Shown here in pieces: positions 44,942 through 54,418 of a DNA stretch of 64,000 nt (position 1 is the stretch's first letter; every line of letters starts with the position of its first letter). Source of the DNA: Chitinophagaceae bacterium (GTDB taxonomy: Bacteria; Bacteroidota; Bacteroidia; Chitinophagales; Chitinophagaceae). The translations under genes were made by a program, and so were the position numbers. Under the pieces are notes generated by a model. That model saw only the letters and a list, made by a program, of their open reading frames with translations, searched no databases and was not told the origin of the DNA. The stretch is from assembly GCA_016708765.1 (NCBI GenBank), contig JADJFD010000001.1, positions 186,001 through 250,000 on the forward strand. Reading direction: 5' to 3'.

Positions 44942-45945
44942 AGTCCAAATTGCCGTAAAAAAGGAATATCCATTTTTAAAAGCCATGGTGATGCGATGGC
45001 TGCAATCCAGATAAGAAAGATTAAAATTTTTCCGGCAATGGACATATCCTGTATCAAATGGCGATGTAACAAGTTTTGTATTGTTGTCATTATTTTTTCT
45101 TCTTTTTCATCGTATTCAAATGGCGGTGCAGGGTTTACATCTTTAAAGGGAGGATAATCTTCGATCAAAATATTTCTAATTTTCCAGTAGTCTTCATCAG
45201 GTAGGTCTTCATATTCTAGATCAGTATTGATGCCTTCTTCCTCAATTCTCTTTTCTAAAGATGAAATGTTTTTTTCGCCAAACATTCTTAATAACATCAT
45301 TGCAGGAAAAATTAATAACACATAGAAAGGAATGGCGATAGCCGCCCAGCATAAAATGCCTATTGATAGAAAAATGAAGAATTTACTCCATCTGCTTTCT
45401 TCATTTAGAAAAACCCTGTTTAATAATTGGCCGCCATCTAATGGGTAAATAGGGAAGAGGTTAATCAGATTTAGAATAATAAACAGAAAAGCAATTTGGG
45501 AGTATGAAATTTTTAAGATTGAGTACCCTGCGCCATTTTGATCTATCAAGTAAAGAATTATCCCAATAATTATTCCCGGCAATGGACCTGCCAGCAATAT
45601 TACTGCTGATTGCTTTTGAGAAACCTCCCGTTTACTTCCTGAAACATATGCACCTAACAATGGAATAAAAAAAATACCCAGATCGTTATACTTGAAAAAT
45701 TTCATCGCAAAAAAATGTCCCAGTTCATGTATCATTACAATGGCGGTAATTAACAATAGAATTTCCCACTGCTTAAAAATATAATAGCCAAGTGCAAGAT
45801 ATAAAGCAAGGCTGATGATAGATTTCATCCACACATTTTCGGGTTGATGCTGCTTTCGGTATTTTGAAGGATAAATAATAGTTTCATTGGTCTCCATTTC
45901 TGGCGATACATGTTGTTTTTCCAATCCGTCTTCGAAATTATCCAT
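44938..45945 (-). CDS. site-2 protease family (M50) membrane metallopeptidase
   Basis: M50 peptidases cleave within membranes. The 335-residue protein has the zinc motif in MIHELGHFFAMKFF and the third ligand motif in LFPIYPLDGGQLLNR, with several transmembrane helices around them and a cytosolic acidic region after residue 230. No PDZ domain is visible, unlike RseP at 17755. I start at MDNFEDGLEKQH (ATG at 45943-45945), which just clears the stop of the upstream thioesterase gene. Its target is unknown. Confidence 0.88.
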   Translation of the reverse strand: MDNFEDGLEKQHVSPEMETNETIIYPSKYRKQHQPENVWMKSIISLALYLALGYYIFKQWEILLLITAIVMIHELGHFFAMKFFKYNDLGIFFIPLLGAYVSGSKREVSQKQSAVILLAGPLPGIIIGIILYLIDQNGAGYSILKISYSQIAFLFIILNLINLFPIYPLDGGQLLNRVFLNEESRWSKFFIFLSIGILCWAAIAIPFYVLLIFPAMMLLRMFGEKNISSLEKRIEEEGINTDLEYEDLPDEDYWKIRNILIEDYPPFKDVNPAPPFEYDEKEEKIMTTIQNLLHRHLIQDMSIAGKILIFLIWIAAIASPWLLKMDIPFLRQFGL

Positions 45946-45949
45946 CAGT

Positions 45950-46360
45950 TTAATTAAAATAGGGTTGAAGTTTTTCAAGTATCGGCAAAGGCATAGTTGT
46001 ACGTTTCATTCTGTTAGCTTCCATAAAATATAAAATGATCTTTCCAGTTACCAGCAATTCGTTTGCTTCATTATAAACTTCATGGTGGAATTCTATTTTG
46101 TGATGTATTGGAAGTTCTTTCAATATTGTTTTCACCGTTAGTAGGTCATCATACTTTGCCGGTCGAAGGTAGTGGCAATGTACATCAACAACTGGCATTA
46201 TAATGCCCATCTTTTCCATGTCTGAATAGGTATATCCTAATTCTCTGATTGCTTCTGCTCTAGACGATTCAAAATAAGGAATATAGTTGCCATGATATAC
46301 AACTCCCATCTGGTCTGTTTCGGCATAGCGAACCCTGATTTGCGTTTCGGTAGTAAACAT
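45950..46360 (-). CDS. acyl-CoA thioesterase, YbgC/4HBT type
   Basis: This is a hotdog-fold thioesterase of 136 residues that hydrolyses acyl-CoA. The family signature RYAETDQMGVVYHGNYIPYFE contains the catalytic aspartate and the conserved NY. It lies upstream of the M50 peptidase gene and downstream of the DoxX gene on the same strand; the three may form a small operon. The substrate chain length is unknown. Confidence 0.92.
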   Translation of the reverse strand: MFTTETQIRVRYAETDQMGVVYHGNYIPYFESSRAEAIRELGYTYSDMEKMGIIMPVVDVHCHYLRPAKYDDLLTVKTILKELPIHHKIEFHHEVYNEANELLVTGKIILYFMEANRMKRTTMPLPILEKLQPYFN

Positions 46361-46376
46361 TTTTCTAAACTAAGGA

Positions 46377-46784
46377 TTATTTTCCTATCAACCTGTCGGC
46401 ACTTATTTTCCCCGGACCAGCTAATAAAATGATAAGATAACCGGCTAGGAATAGTGCTGCTGTTTCACCATCGCCAAATATTTGTCCTTTATGTGCAATG
46501 AATAATGCCACTGACATGGTAATAATTAATGGTATAGTAGCTAAACGGGTAAGTAGACCTAAAACAAGTAATCCTGCACAAAAGAATTCTGCAAATATCA
46601 CCATCGACATGGAAGCTGGACCGCCAATACCAAACGGATCGGTAAATCCGGAAGACTTGTTGGCAAAGTTTAAAAGTTTTTTATAGCCATGCGGAATCAT
46701 GAGACCACCTACGGCAAGTCTGAGTAATAATAATGAAAGCGAAATAGAACGATCTGAATATTTTGTAGTGAATAGTTTTTTCAT
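46377..46784 (-). CDS. DoxX-family membrane protein
   Basis: This 135-residue, four-helix membrane protein is typical of DoxX: SLSLLLLRLAVGGLMIPHGYKKLL at the N-terminus, FAEFFCAGLLVLGLLTRLATIPLI in the middle, and a final helix LFLAGYLIILLAGPGKISADRL. DoxX proteins are linked to oxidative or thiol stress in some bacteria; the role here is unproven. It lies 16 bases upstream of the thioesterase gene. Confidence 0.9.
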   Translation of the reverse strand: MKKLFTTKYSDRSISLSLLLLRLAVGGLMIPHGYKKLLNFANKSSGFTDPFGIGGPASMSMVIFAEFFCAGLLVLGLLTRLATIPLIITMSVALFIAHKGQIFGDGETAALFLAGYLIILLAGPGKISADRLIGK

Positions 46785-46979
46785 GGGTATTTTTTTTGAA
46801 TTGCAATATTAAGTAAAAGCGAAGAGGAATGATTCATATTATTATTTTCGAGGGAAATGGGTACTGTAAAGACAATGAAATGTTAAACCATTCTCAATAA
46901 GACACTTATCCACATATGTTTGGAATGATGTTTGGTTTCACTTGAAATAATTTGAATATTCGCAACGTTTACTGATTAT

Positions 46980-46996
46980 CCCCAAATTTTTCGGGG
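46980..46996. repeat. CCCC-AT-GGGG palindrome upstream of the TPR gene
   Basis: CCCCAAATTTTTCGGGG lies 25 bases before the TPR gene start codon. It is similar in style to the palindromes in and near the 50061 repeat. It could be a small stem-loop or part of a dispersed repeat. Confidence 0.35.
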
Positions 46997-47020
46997 CCAC
47001 CGGTTTAAAGGACAAAATCA

Positions 47021-50000
47021 ATGAAGAATCTAAGTTTACTGATAATTTGTATTGCTATCGGCCAAGCCGTCATTTCCCAACAAACCCGTTACTACACTGA
47101 TTCCGACGAAAAATTTAAGGAAGCAAAAGAATATTTCCAGAAAGAGAAGTATAGTCTTGCTTATCCTTTATTGAAGGAATTAAGACAAGATATCCGGGAA
47201 ACCAATAAAGCAAATCAACCGATTGTTGTACAGGAAATAAATTACTATGCTATTGTTTGTGCATTAAAGCAAAATGAAGGAAGGGCAGAAGAAGAGGCGC
47301 AGCAGTATATTGATGTAGAAAAAAACAATGCCAGAGTGCAGATGATGAATTATCACTTGGCAGAATATTATTTCCGTACTGAAAAGTTTGAAGATGCGAT
47401 CCGCTATTATGAGCAGGCCAATATCTCAAACCTCAGCAATAAGGAAATTGCTGATATGAGTTTTCATCAAGGTTATGCTTATTTCAATTTGCAAAATTTT
47501 GCAAAAGCAAAACCTTTGTTCAATAGCATTCGTTCCACGAAGGACGATCCTAATTATATGGATGCTAATTATTATTATGGTTTCCTTGCTTTCAGAGATA
47601 AGCAGTATGGCGAAGCATTGGAAAGTTTTAGAGTTGTAGAAAACGAAAAGAACTACAACACAGTTGTTCCTTATTATATAGCACAGATATATTATATACA
47701 AGGAAAAAAGGATGAAGCCATCACTTATATACAGAACAAGCTACAATCGGGTAGCAGTTCTCAGTATTACGATCTTGAATTAAAGCAGTTGATTGGTCAT
47801 GCATATTTTGAAAAGAAAGAATATGCAAAAGCATTGCCTTATCTGGAAGATTATGTAGGTCGTTCCAAAAAAGTTCGTCGGGAAGATTTGTATGAACTTT
47901 CTTACAGTTATTATCAGGCCAATAATCTTACCAAAGCGATTGATGGATTTAAACAATTAAGTGGTAAAGATGATTCTATAAGCCAGCATTCTATGTATTT
48001 GCTGGGTGATGCATATTTGAAGACTGGTCAAAAAGCAAATGCAAGAAATGCATTTTTGTTTTGTTCTTCCAACAGCAGCTATCCGGAACAAAAAGAGATT
48101 TCTAAATATCAATATGCAAAACTGTCTTACGAATTGGGCTATCAGGATGAAGCGTTGAACAGCTTAAGTTCTTTTTTGGCTGATTATCCAAACTCTACTT
48201 ACAATAATGAAGCAAAAGAGCTTTTAGTAGATGTACTGGCAAATACTAATAATTACAAAGATGCTCAGGCTTTACTCGAAAGTTTAAGCAAGCCATCAGA
48301 AAATGCAAAGCGATTATATCCAAGAATATTATACGGTCGAGCCACAGAATTTATTAGTGATGGTCAATTGAATGAAGCAGATGTATTACTGAGCAAAGTG
48401 ATGAATGACAAATACAATGGTTCTGTTTTGCCATTCACACATTTTTGGAAAGGAGAAATTGGTTATCGTAATAACAAACTGGATACAGCGATTAAATATT
48501 ACCAACTTTATGCAAACTCAAATACACCTACAAGTGGAGAGGCGAATATCAATAATGTTAGATATAACCTTGGTTATTCTTATCTAAGAAAAGAGAACTA
48601 TTCCGTTGCTTTATCTTATTTCGAACCGCTTGGAAGAGGTGCGGCGTTAAGTTCAAGTGCATTTGTGCAAGATGCCTATATCCGCACAGCAGATTGTCAT
48701 TATATGCAGAAAGATTATACAAAGGCAAAAGCCATGTATGATAATGTAATTAAATATTCATGGCCTGCGGAAGATTATGCAACATTTCAGAATGCAATGC
48801 TTGCAGGTGTAAGAAGTTCTACTGAAAAGATTTCTTTGATGAATACAATGATCAGGAAGTTCCCTAACTCTTCTTTGGTAACAGATGCGAATATGGAAGT
48901 TGCTAAAACATATATGAGTAATGAAAGATTCCGTGAGGCGTTACCTTATTTAACAGCAGTAACAAAAACAACTGGCAATACGAGTCTAGTACCACAGGCT
49001 TATCTTAAATTGGGAACAGCTTATTTTAACCTAAAAAAGTAATCAGGAGGCACTAGCTCAGTTTAAAACGTTGGTAGAAAAATATCCTAATTCGCAGGAA
49101 GCAGATGATGCATTGGATATTATCAGAGTTATTTATATAGAAGATTCCAAGCCAGATGAATATGCAGCTTATATGCGTTCCGTGGGAAAACCGTTAAGTG
49201 TTAGTACAGAAGACTCACTTACGTATGCAGCAGCAGAAAAACAATATGATGACCAAAAGATAAATGAAGCCTTAGCAAGTTTCAATGGCTATTTACAAAA
49301 ATTTCCTAATGGTTCATATGCATTGGATGCAAATTTCAATAGAGCAGAAATTTATTATACAAAGAAAGACTGGGCAAATTCATTGGTTGGCTATGAGAAT
49401 GTAGCAGTAAATGCACCAAACAGATATGCAGAAAGAGCGGTGCTTGCTGCAGCAAGAATTAATTTCTTCGAATTAAAAGATTATACAAAAGCAGAAGATT
49501 ATTTCATTCAGCTAAAAGAAATAACAGGTAGTCAGGAAATAAAATTGGAAGCGATGCGTGGTTTGTTACGTTCGCAATATCAGTTAAAGAAATGGACAGA
49601 AGCTGCTGCCAATGCAAAAGAGTTGACAGAAGCAAAAGGAAGCAGTGCTGATGATAAGACATTGGCGAATATGACGATTGCAAAATCGTTCCAAGTGTCT
49701 GGCGAATTTGATCAGGCAATTACAAGTTATAAGTCGGTGGTGCAATTAAACAAAGCTGCAATGGCGGCAGAAGCCAGATATGAGATTGCTAGTTGCTGGC
49801 TTAGTCTGAACAAATTAAGCGATGCTGAAAAAGCCGCATTTGAAACAATCAATAAATCAGGGTCATATGACTATTGGGTAACGAAAGCATATATTCTTTT
49901 GGGAGATATTTATTTCAAACAAAAAGATTATTTCAATGCAAAAGCTACATTCCAAAGTGTTGTAGATAATACTACGGATGCTGAATTAAAAGCAGAAGCA

Positions 50001-50060
50001 CAGTCAAAATTGGATCAGGTAACAGTAGAAGAAGGTAAATCAAGCAAGGTTAATAATTAA
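47021..50060 (+). pseudogene. large exported TPR-repeat protein, frameshifted in an A run
   Basis: The signal peptide MKNLSLLIICIAIGQAVISQQ is followed by about a thousand residues of tetratricopeptide repeats (for example AKAKPLFNSIRSTKDDPNYMDANYYYGFLAF). The first frame ends at 49042 (TAYFNLKK-stop). The repeat continues without loss in the next frame as NQEALAQFKTLVEKYPNSQEADDALD, so one extra base in the AAAAAA run near 49034-49039 explains the break. Without it the protein would be about 1,013 residues. TPR proteins of this sort act as scaffolds, often with an outer-membrane barrel; such a gene follows 90 bases on. Confidence 0.85.
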
Positions 50061-50107
50061 ACCCCAACCTCCCGAAAATTCGGGACAGGCTCTAAAGGGG
50101 CTTTAAA
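50061..50107. repeat. nested palindromic repeat (REP-like)
   Basis: An outer unit beginning ACCCCAACC and ending CTCTAAAGGGGCTTTAAA is interrupted by TCCCGAAAATTCGGGACAGG, which is itself a palindrome (CCCGAA/TTCGGG). It reads as one small repeat inserted into another, downstream of the TPR gene and upstream of the barrel gene. Confidence 0.55.
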
Positions 50108-50149
50108 TACGTTTTGAATAGAAATTGTAATTCGGAATAAATAGTAATA

Positions 50150-51805
50150 ATGAAGAAGCAAATTTTTAAAATACTTTTACTGGCAACAGGCATTTTATCT
50201 TTTGGAATTATAAATGCTCAAAAAGATACATCTGGTAAAGGCGGTGTTGAAATTATATCAGCATTTAAACCAATTCTAAGAGAAGCGGCAAAAATTAATT
50301 TCAATCCTACACCTCCGCCAGCAGACGATACAAAGCCAAAGCTTACGTATGATATTCCTAATCAGAATCTTGCATTTGCCTATCAGCCTGGTTCTTTAAA
50401 GCCATTGGCGTTGGATATTGATTCAGTAGGACGTTTTGATAATAGCAACTACATCAAAGCAGGTTTCGGTAGTTTAAGAACTCCGTTTGTGCAAGCAGGT
50501 TTTTCTTTTGGCGATGGCGAAACTGCCGGACTTAATATCTATGCAAAGCATGTTGGCTCTGATGGTAAAAGAGAGTTTCAGAAATTCAGTAATACAAATG
50601 TGAAGTTATCTGGCTATTTCAGATCAGGAAATAACTTAGAATGGAATGCAGGGATTGGTATGAAACAAGAAAGAATGTATAAATATGGTTACGAACCACA
50701 AACACTTTCTTTTTCTAATGATTCATTGAAACAAAACTTCCAGACTATATCTGCAAGAGTTGGTTTTCATAATATCAACAAAACAGAGTTTGGATTAACC
50801 TATTCTCCTGAAGTAAAAATTGATGTATTCAGCGATGATTTTAAAAATTCTGAAAGCAATACAGTTGTAAATCTTCCGCTTCAAAAAACATTAGGTAAAG
50901 AATGGGTTATTAATCTTGGGGTAACGTTTGATCTTACCCGTCTCTCTCCAAAAAATAAAACGGCGTTGAATAACACTATGTATTATATATCACCATCGGT
51001 GCTGTATAAATCATCAAATATCAATGCACAGATCGGTATCAGGCCTTCATGGGATAACAAGAGTTTTAAAATGTTCCCAAATGTATTGGCAGATATTAAT
51101 ACAGAAGATCGCCGCTTTACTTTTCAGGCAGGGTGGACAGGCTATATCCGAAAAACCACTTATATGTACCTGGCGGGAGAAAATCCGTGGTTATTTATTC
51201 CTGATCAATTAAAGAATACATGGATTGAAGAACGGTTTGCAGGGTTTAAGGGTTCTGTTGGAGATCATTTCACCTATGCTGCTAAAGTGGGATTCAACAA
51301 ACTAAATAATCAACCATTGTTTGTAAATGATACATTAACTGCTTTGGGTGGAAAATCTTTCCGTGTGGTGAACGAAAGTAAAATGAATGTGGTGAATTTT
51401 GGTGGGGAATTAGGTTTTAATATCCATGAAAAGTTTTCAATAATTACAGGAGTTACTTTCAATCAGTTTTCTGGCTTGCAAGATAATGCTAAAGCCTATG
51501 GGCTAATTCCGCTGGAACTGAAAGCAGCTATGCGTTTACAGATCATAAAAGATCTTTGGTTAAAAACAGATTTGTTTGCCTGGGATGGTGCAAGGTATCA
51601 ACTTAAGGATGGCACTCCCGGAAAATTAGAAGGTGCAATAGATTTAAGTGCTGGACTTGAGTTTAAAATAACCAAGAACATAAATCTTTGGACGCAATTC
51701 AACAACGTTTTCAATAAAGAATATCGGCGTTGGAACCAATATCCTGTATATGGGTTCAACTTTGTCGGGGGAGTCGTATTTTCGTTTGACCAAAAGACGA
51801 AATAA
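50150..51805 (+). CDS. outer-membrane beta-barrel protein of unknown role
   Basis: The 551-residue protein has a signal peptide (ending INAQKD) and a short N-terminal segment GVEIISAFKPILREAAKINFNPTPPP that is repeated in a Bacteroidota group of barrel proteins. The rest alternates hydrophobic and polar residues in many strands and ends in aromatic residues (FNFVGGVVFSFDQ), as in outer-membrane barrels. It resembles the barrel part of TonB-dependent receptors without a clear plug. It follows the TPR gene and is one base from the HU-CCDC81-like gene, so the three may form a functional set. Specific function not known. Confidence 0.78.
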   Translation: MKKQIFKILLLATGILSFGIINAQKDTSGKGGVEIISAFKPILREAAKINFNPTPPPADDTKPKLTYDIPNQNLAFAYQPGSLKPLALDIDSVGRFDNSNYIKAGFGSLRTPFVQAGFSFGDGETAGLNIYAKHVGSDGKREFQKFSNTNVKLSGYFRSGNNLEWNAGIGMKQERMYKYGYEPQTLSFSNDSLKQNFQTISARVGFHNINKTEFGLTYSPEVKIDVFSDDFKNSESNTVVNLPLQKTLGKEWVINLGVTFDLTRLSPKNKTALNNTMYYISPSVLYKSSNINAQIGIRPSWDNKSFKMFPNVLADINTEDRRFTFQAGWTGYIRKTTYMYLAGENPWLFIPDQLKNTWIEERFAGFKGSVGDHFTYAAKVGFNKLNNQPLFVNDTLTALGGKSFRVVNESKMNVVNFGGELGFNIHEKFSIITGVTFNQFSGLQDNAKAYGLIPLELKAAMRLQIIKDLWLKTDLFAWDGARYQLKDGTPGKLEGAIDLSAGLEFKITKNINLWTQFNNVFNKEYRRWNQYPVYGFNFVGGVVFSFDQKTK

Positions 51806-52359
51806 TGTACGCTGAACTTTATAGCTATCTCATTTTACATAAAAATTTACCAGTGCCGGGCATCGGCACTTTTTTATTGCAAAGACATTCCGCTGTTGCA
51901 GATTTTCCTAATAGAAAGATTTTACCGCCCTCTTATAGCGTTGCATTCGATAGTAAAGAACAAACTCCGGCAATGAGTTTTTATAAATGGCTTAGTCAGG
52001 CTTTATCATCATCCGATCATGAGGCTGTAACAAGATTTAATGATTTTGCTTTCAATCTGAAAAATCAATTGGCAAATGGTGATATCATTAACTGGAATGA
52101 TGTAGGAACGATAAGCAAAGGCTTAGGTGGCGAAGTGAAATTTATTCCACAGGAAAAGATAGTGCTGGAACAACCAGTGGCTGCAGAAAAAGTGGAAAAA
52201 AAATCGCTTTGGTGGGCGGCTGCAGTAGTCATCGGGTTGATAGCAGTTGTTTTTTTGGGTTGGTACTTTTCTGAAAATGGAGTAGAAGTTACTTCTACTG
52301 CAAACAGTAAACAAGTAAGTCCAATTGAATCAACAGCGACTTACAAGCTATTGCCTTAA
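51805..52359 (+). CDS. short HU-CCDC81-like membrane protein
   Basis: This 184-residue relative of the protein at 5472 starts MYAELYSYLILHKNLPVPGIGTFLLQRHSAVADF, a HU/CCDC81-like domain, and continues with a second such domain (about 60-115). A transmembrane helix lies at about 130-150 (LWWAAAVVIGLIAVVFLGWYF). No SPOR domain follows. Its start overlaps the last base of the upstream barrel gene's stop, so they are probably co-translated. An envelope role is inferred from its location and helix. Confidence 0.78.
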   Translation: MYAELYSYLILHKNLPVPGIGTFLLQRHSAVADFPNRKILPPSYSVAFDSKEQTPAMSFYKWLSQALSSSDHEAVTRFNDFAFNLKNQLANGDIINWNDVGTISKGLGGEVKFIPQEKIVLEQPVAAEKVEKKSLWWAAAVVIGLIAVVFLGWYFSENGVEVTSTANSKQVSPIESTATYKLLP

Positions 52360-52406
52360 TATCTTCTTTCTGATTAATCATTATCCATTTACTTTGCGAG
52401 TATAAA

Positions 52407-53324
52407 ATGTCACAACTTATACATTATACTAATTGTCCGGCTTGCGGTGCTGAAGGATTAAAACCTATTCTTACTGCCAAAGATTATACTGTAAGTAGTG
52501 AATTATTCGTAATAGTTGAATGTACAGCTTGCACACTTCGTTTTACGCAGGATGTGCCTAATATTGATTCCATCGGACCTTATTACAAATCGGAGAATTA
52601 TATTTCACACACCAATACATCCAAAGGATTTATAAACAGCCTTTATCAATCAGTAAGAAAAAGAACACTGAAGCAGAAAAGAAAATTGATAGAGAAAACC
52701 ACAGGATTAAAAACAGGAAATTTTTTAGATGTTGGTAGCGGCACCGGTGCATTTGCCAGCGAAATGAAACAGGCTGGTTGGCAGATAACAGGATTAGAGC
52801 CTGATGACGATGCAAGAAAAGTAGCTGTACAAATAAATAATGTTGATTTAAATAACATCAACCTGTTTTATGATTTGCCGGAAAATAGTTTTGATGCAAT
52901 TACTATGTGGCATGTGTTGGAGCATGTACATGATTTGCAAGGTTATATTACAAAGCTGAAATCCATATTAAAAGAGAATGGGAAACTATTTATAGCAGTG
53001 CCAAACTATACTTCTAAAGATGCTGCTATTTACCAAGAGCATTGGGCAGCATATGATGTGCCAAGGCATTTGTATCACTTCTCACCACAATCCATGAAAA
53101 TACTGATTGAAAAGCATGGAATGAGAATTGAGCAGTACAAACCAATGTGGTACGATAGCTTTTATGTGTCGATGCTCAGTAGTAAATACAAGAATGCCCG
53201 CCTGTCGGATAGGCAGGGAAAATCAAATTTATTTGCTTCATTCTTTAATGGGCTACGTTCAAATAGTAAAGCACTAGGTAATGTACAGCGGTGTAGTTCG
53301 GTAATTTATATTATTGGAAAATAA
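52407..53324 (+). CDS. class I SAM methyltransferase with N-terminal zinc-ribbon-like region
   Basis: The 305-residue protein starts with a zinc-ribbon-like region: CPACGAEG and a second pair in CTAC. The SAM-binding motif is NFLDVGSGTGAFASEM, followed by ITGLEPDDDA and the family block FDAITMWHVLEHVHDLQGYITKLKSILKENGKLFIAVPN. The order matches methyltransferases that act on sugars or lipids in Bacteroidota. At residues 264-272 (KNARLSDRQG) a palindromic repeat is carried in frame. The substrate is unknown. Confidence 0.85.
   Translation: MSQLIHYTNCPACGAEGLKPILTAKDYTVSSELFVIVECTACTLRFTQDVPNIDSIGPYYKSENYISHTNTSKGFINSLYQSVRKRTLKQKRKLIEKTTGLKTGNFLDVGSGTGAFASEMKQAGWQITGLEPDDDARKVAVQINNVDLNNINLFYDLPENSFDAITMWHVLEHVHDLQGYITKLKSILKENGKLFIAVPNYTSKDAAIYQEHWAAYDVPRHLYHFSPQSMKILIEKHGMRIEQYKPMWYDSFYVSMLSSKYKNARLSDRQGKSNLFASFFNGLRSNSKALGNVQRCSSVIYIIGK
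53196..53218. repeat. palindromic repeat in frame in the methyltransferase gene
   Basis: GCCCGCCTGTCGGATAGGCA and the following GGG form an imperfect palindrome (GCCT/AGGC core) that encodes ARLSDRQG near the C-terminal part of the methyltransferase. The residues look unlike the surrounding family sequence. Confidence 0.45.
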
Positions 53325-54113
53325 TTACTGACTAAACTGTACTTCATACAATTCAGGCCACAATTTTCCAGTGATATAAATTTTCTTTGTACTTGAATCA
53401 TAGGCAATGCCATTGGGTACTTCAGCATGAGGATCTATTGCTTTAATTCTATCCCACATTCCTGTTAAATCTGCTTTTGCTATAATTTTTCCGTTGGTGG
53501 GATCAATTTTAAATATATATGGCAATAGATATTGATTGGCATAAACATATCCATCAATATATTCAAGTTCGTTTAAGTTAAAGGAAGGATTACCTGATTC
53601 AGTTACTGTTTGTGTTTTTAATAATTTGAAAGTTGATGGTTCGTAATAATTCAAATCGCTTCCGCCTGTACTTACAATAAGGTTTTTTCCATCATTGGTT
53701 AATCCCCATCCTTCAATATTTGCATCAAACTCTTTTACTTTTTTGAAATCCTTTAATGTATAAACAAAAACCTTTTTCTCTTTCCAAGTAAGTTGATAAA
53801 TTGTATCGTTTAGAATAGTAATACCTTCTCCAAAATATTTATCTGGAAGCGAAATTTGTTGCAAAGCTTTTCCGGTCTTTATATCCACTTTTTTCAATTT
53901 CGAAAAAGTATAATTGCCAGTGCCTTCATACATTTCGCCTTTGTAAATAAGCAAACCTTGTGTATAAGATGATGTATCATGCGGATAGCTGGTTATGATA
54001 GAATAGCTCATGCTTTTTGGAGCATCGGGTAGAGGAGTAACTGGCCTTTTTGAGTCATCATTTTTACAGGCAATAGCAAAACATAGAATTCCAATCAATA
54101 AATACTGTTTCAT
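53325..54113 (-). CDS. glutaminyl-peptide cyclotransferase lipoprotein
   Basis: Bacterial glutamine cyclotransferases of this beta-propeller family turn N-terminal glutamine of secreted proteins into pyroglutamate. The 262-residue protein has a lipobox at AIAC (residue 16), then the propeller blades: TSYTQGLLIYKGEMYEGTGNY, FGEGITILNDTIYQLTWKEKKVFVY, GWGLTNDGKNLIVSTGGSDLNYYEP and NELEYIDGYVYANQYLLPYIFKID. It may act on T9SS-secreted proteins, whose N-termini are often pyroglutamate; that is inference. It is convergent with the methyltransferase gene. Confidence 0.9.
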   Translation of the reverse strand: MKQYLLIGILCFAIACKNDDSKRPVTPLPDAPKSMSYSIITSYPHDTSSYTQGLLIYKGEMYEGTGNYTFSKLKKVDIKTGKALQQISLPDKYFGEGITILNDTIYQLTWKEKKVFVYTLKDFKKVKEFDANIEGWGLTNDGKNLIVSTGGSDLNYYEPSTFKLLKTQTVTESGNPSFNLNELEYIDGYVYANQYLLPYIFKIDPTNGKIIAKADLTGMWDRIKAIDPHAEVPNGIAYDSSTKKIYITGKLWPELYEVQFSQ

Positions 54114-54418
54114 TTTTTACTTTTAGCGGCACAAAAATAAGTGCTGATTTTCTTTTAAGCTGTTAAAGGTTATACTATTAACCTTCGTATGGGAAAACTA
54201 CGATATAAAAACTTATTGTACAATCACTTGTAAAATCAATTTTATGCTTTATATTTGAAACACACAATCCTTAACAAAGGAATTTTACAAGCGAAATCCT
54301 ATCCCTGAATTGCCTTTTTAATCCCCAATTCCTTCATTTTTTATAGTTCCAAATTCCCGTGATCAGCACCTGGTAATTTTTTGTTGCCTTGATGTACCGA
54401 CTAAGCAATTGAAAACTC
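54114..54418. other. intergenic region with one good promoter
   Basis: The 305-base gap between the divergent glutaminyl cyclase and M43 genes is AT-rich. It holds the promoter described at 54228-54257 and a 5' UTR of about 155 bases. I see no gene or strong hairpin in the rest. Confidence 0.5.
54228..54257 (+). promoter_or_regulatory. Bacteroidota promoter of the M43 protease gene
   Basis: TTG at 54228-54230 is separated by 19 bases from TATATTTG at 54250-54257, matching the Bacteroidota sigma consensus TTG-N19-TAnnTTTG. It is the best promoter in the window. Transcription should begin near 54264. Confidence 0.6.

Noticed and set aside
49000..49080. Programmed frameshift in the TPR gene
   Set aside because: The A run is followed by no obvious pseudoknot or stem, and the gene family does not use frameshifting; a base error or slip is simpler.
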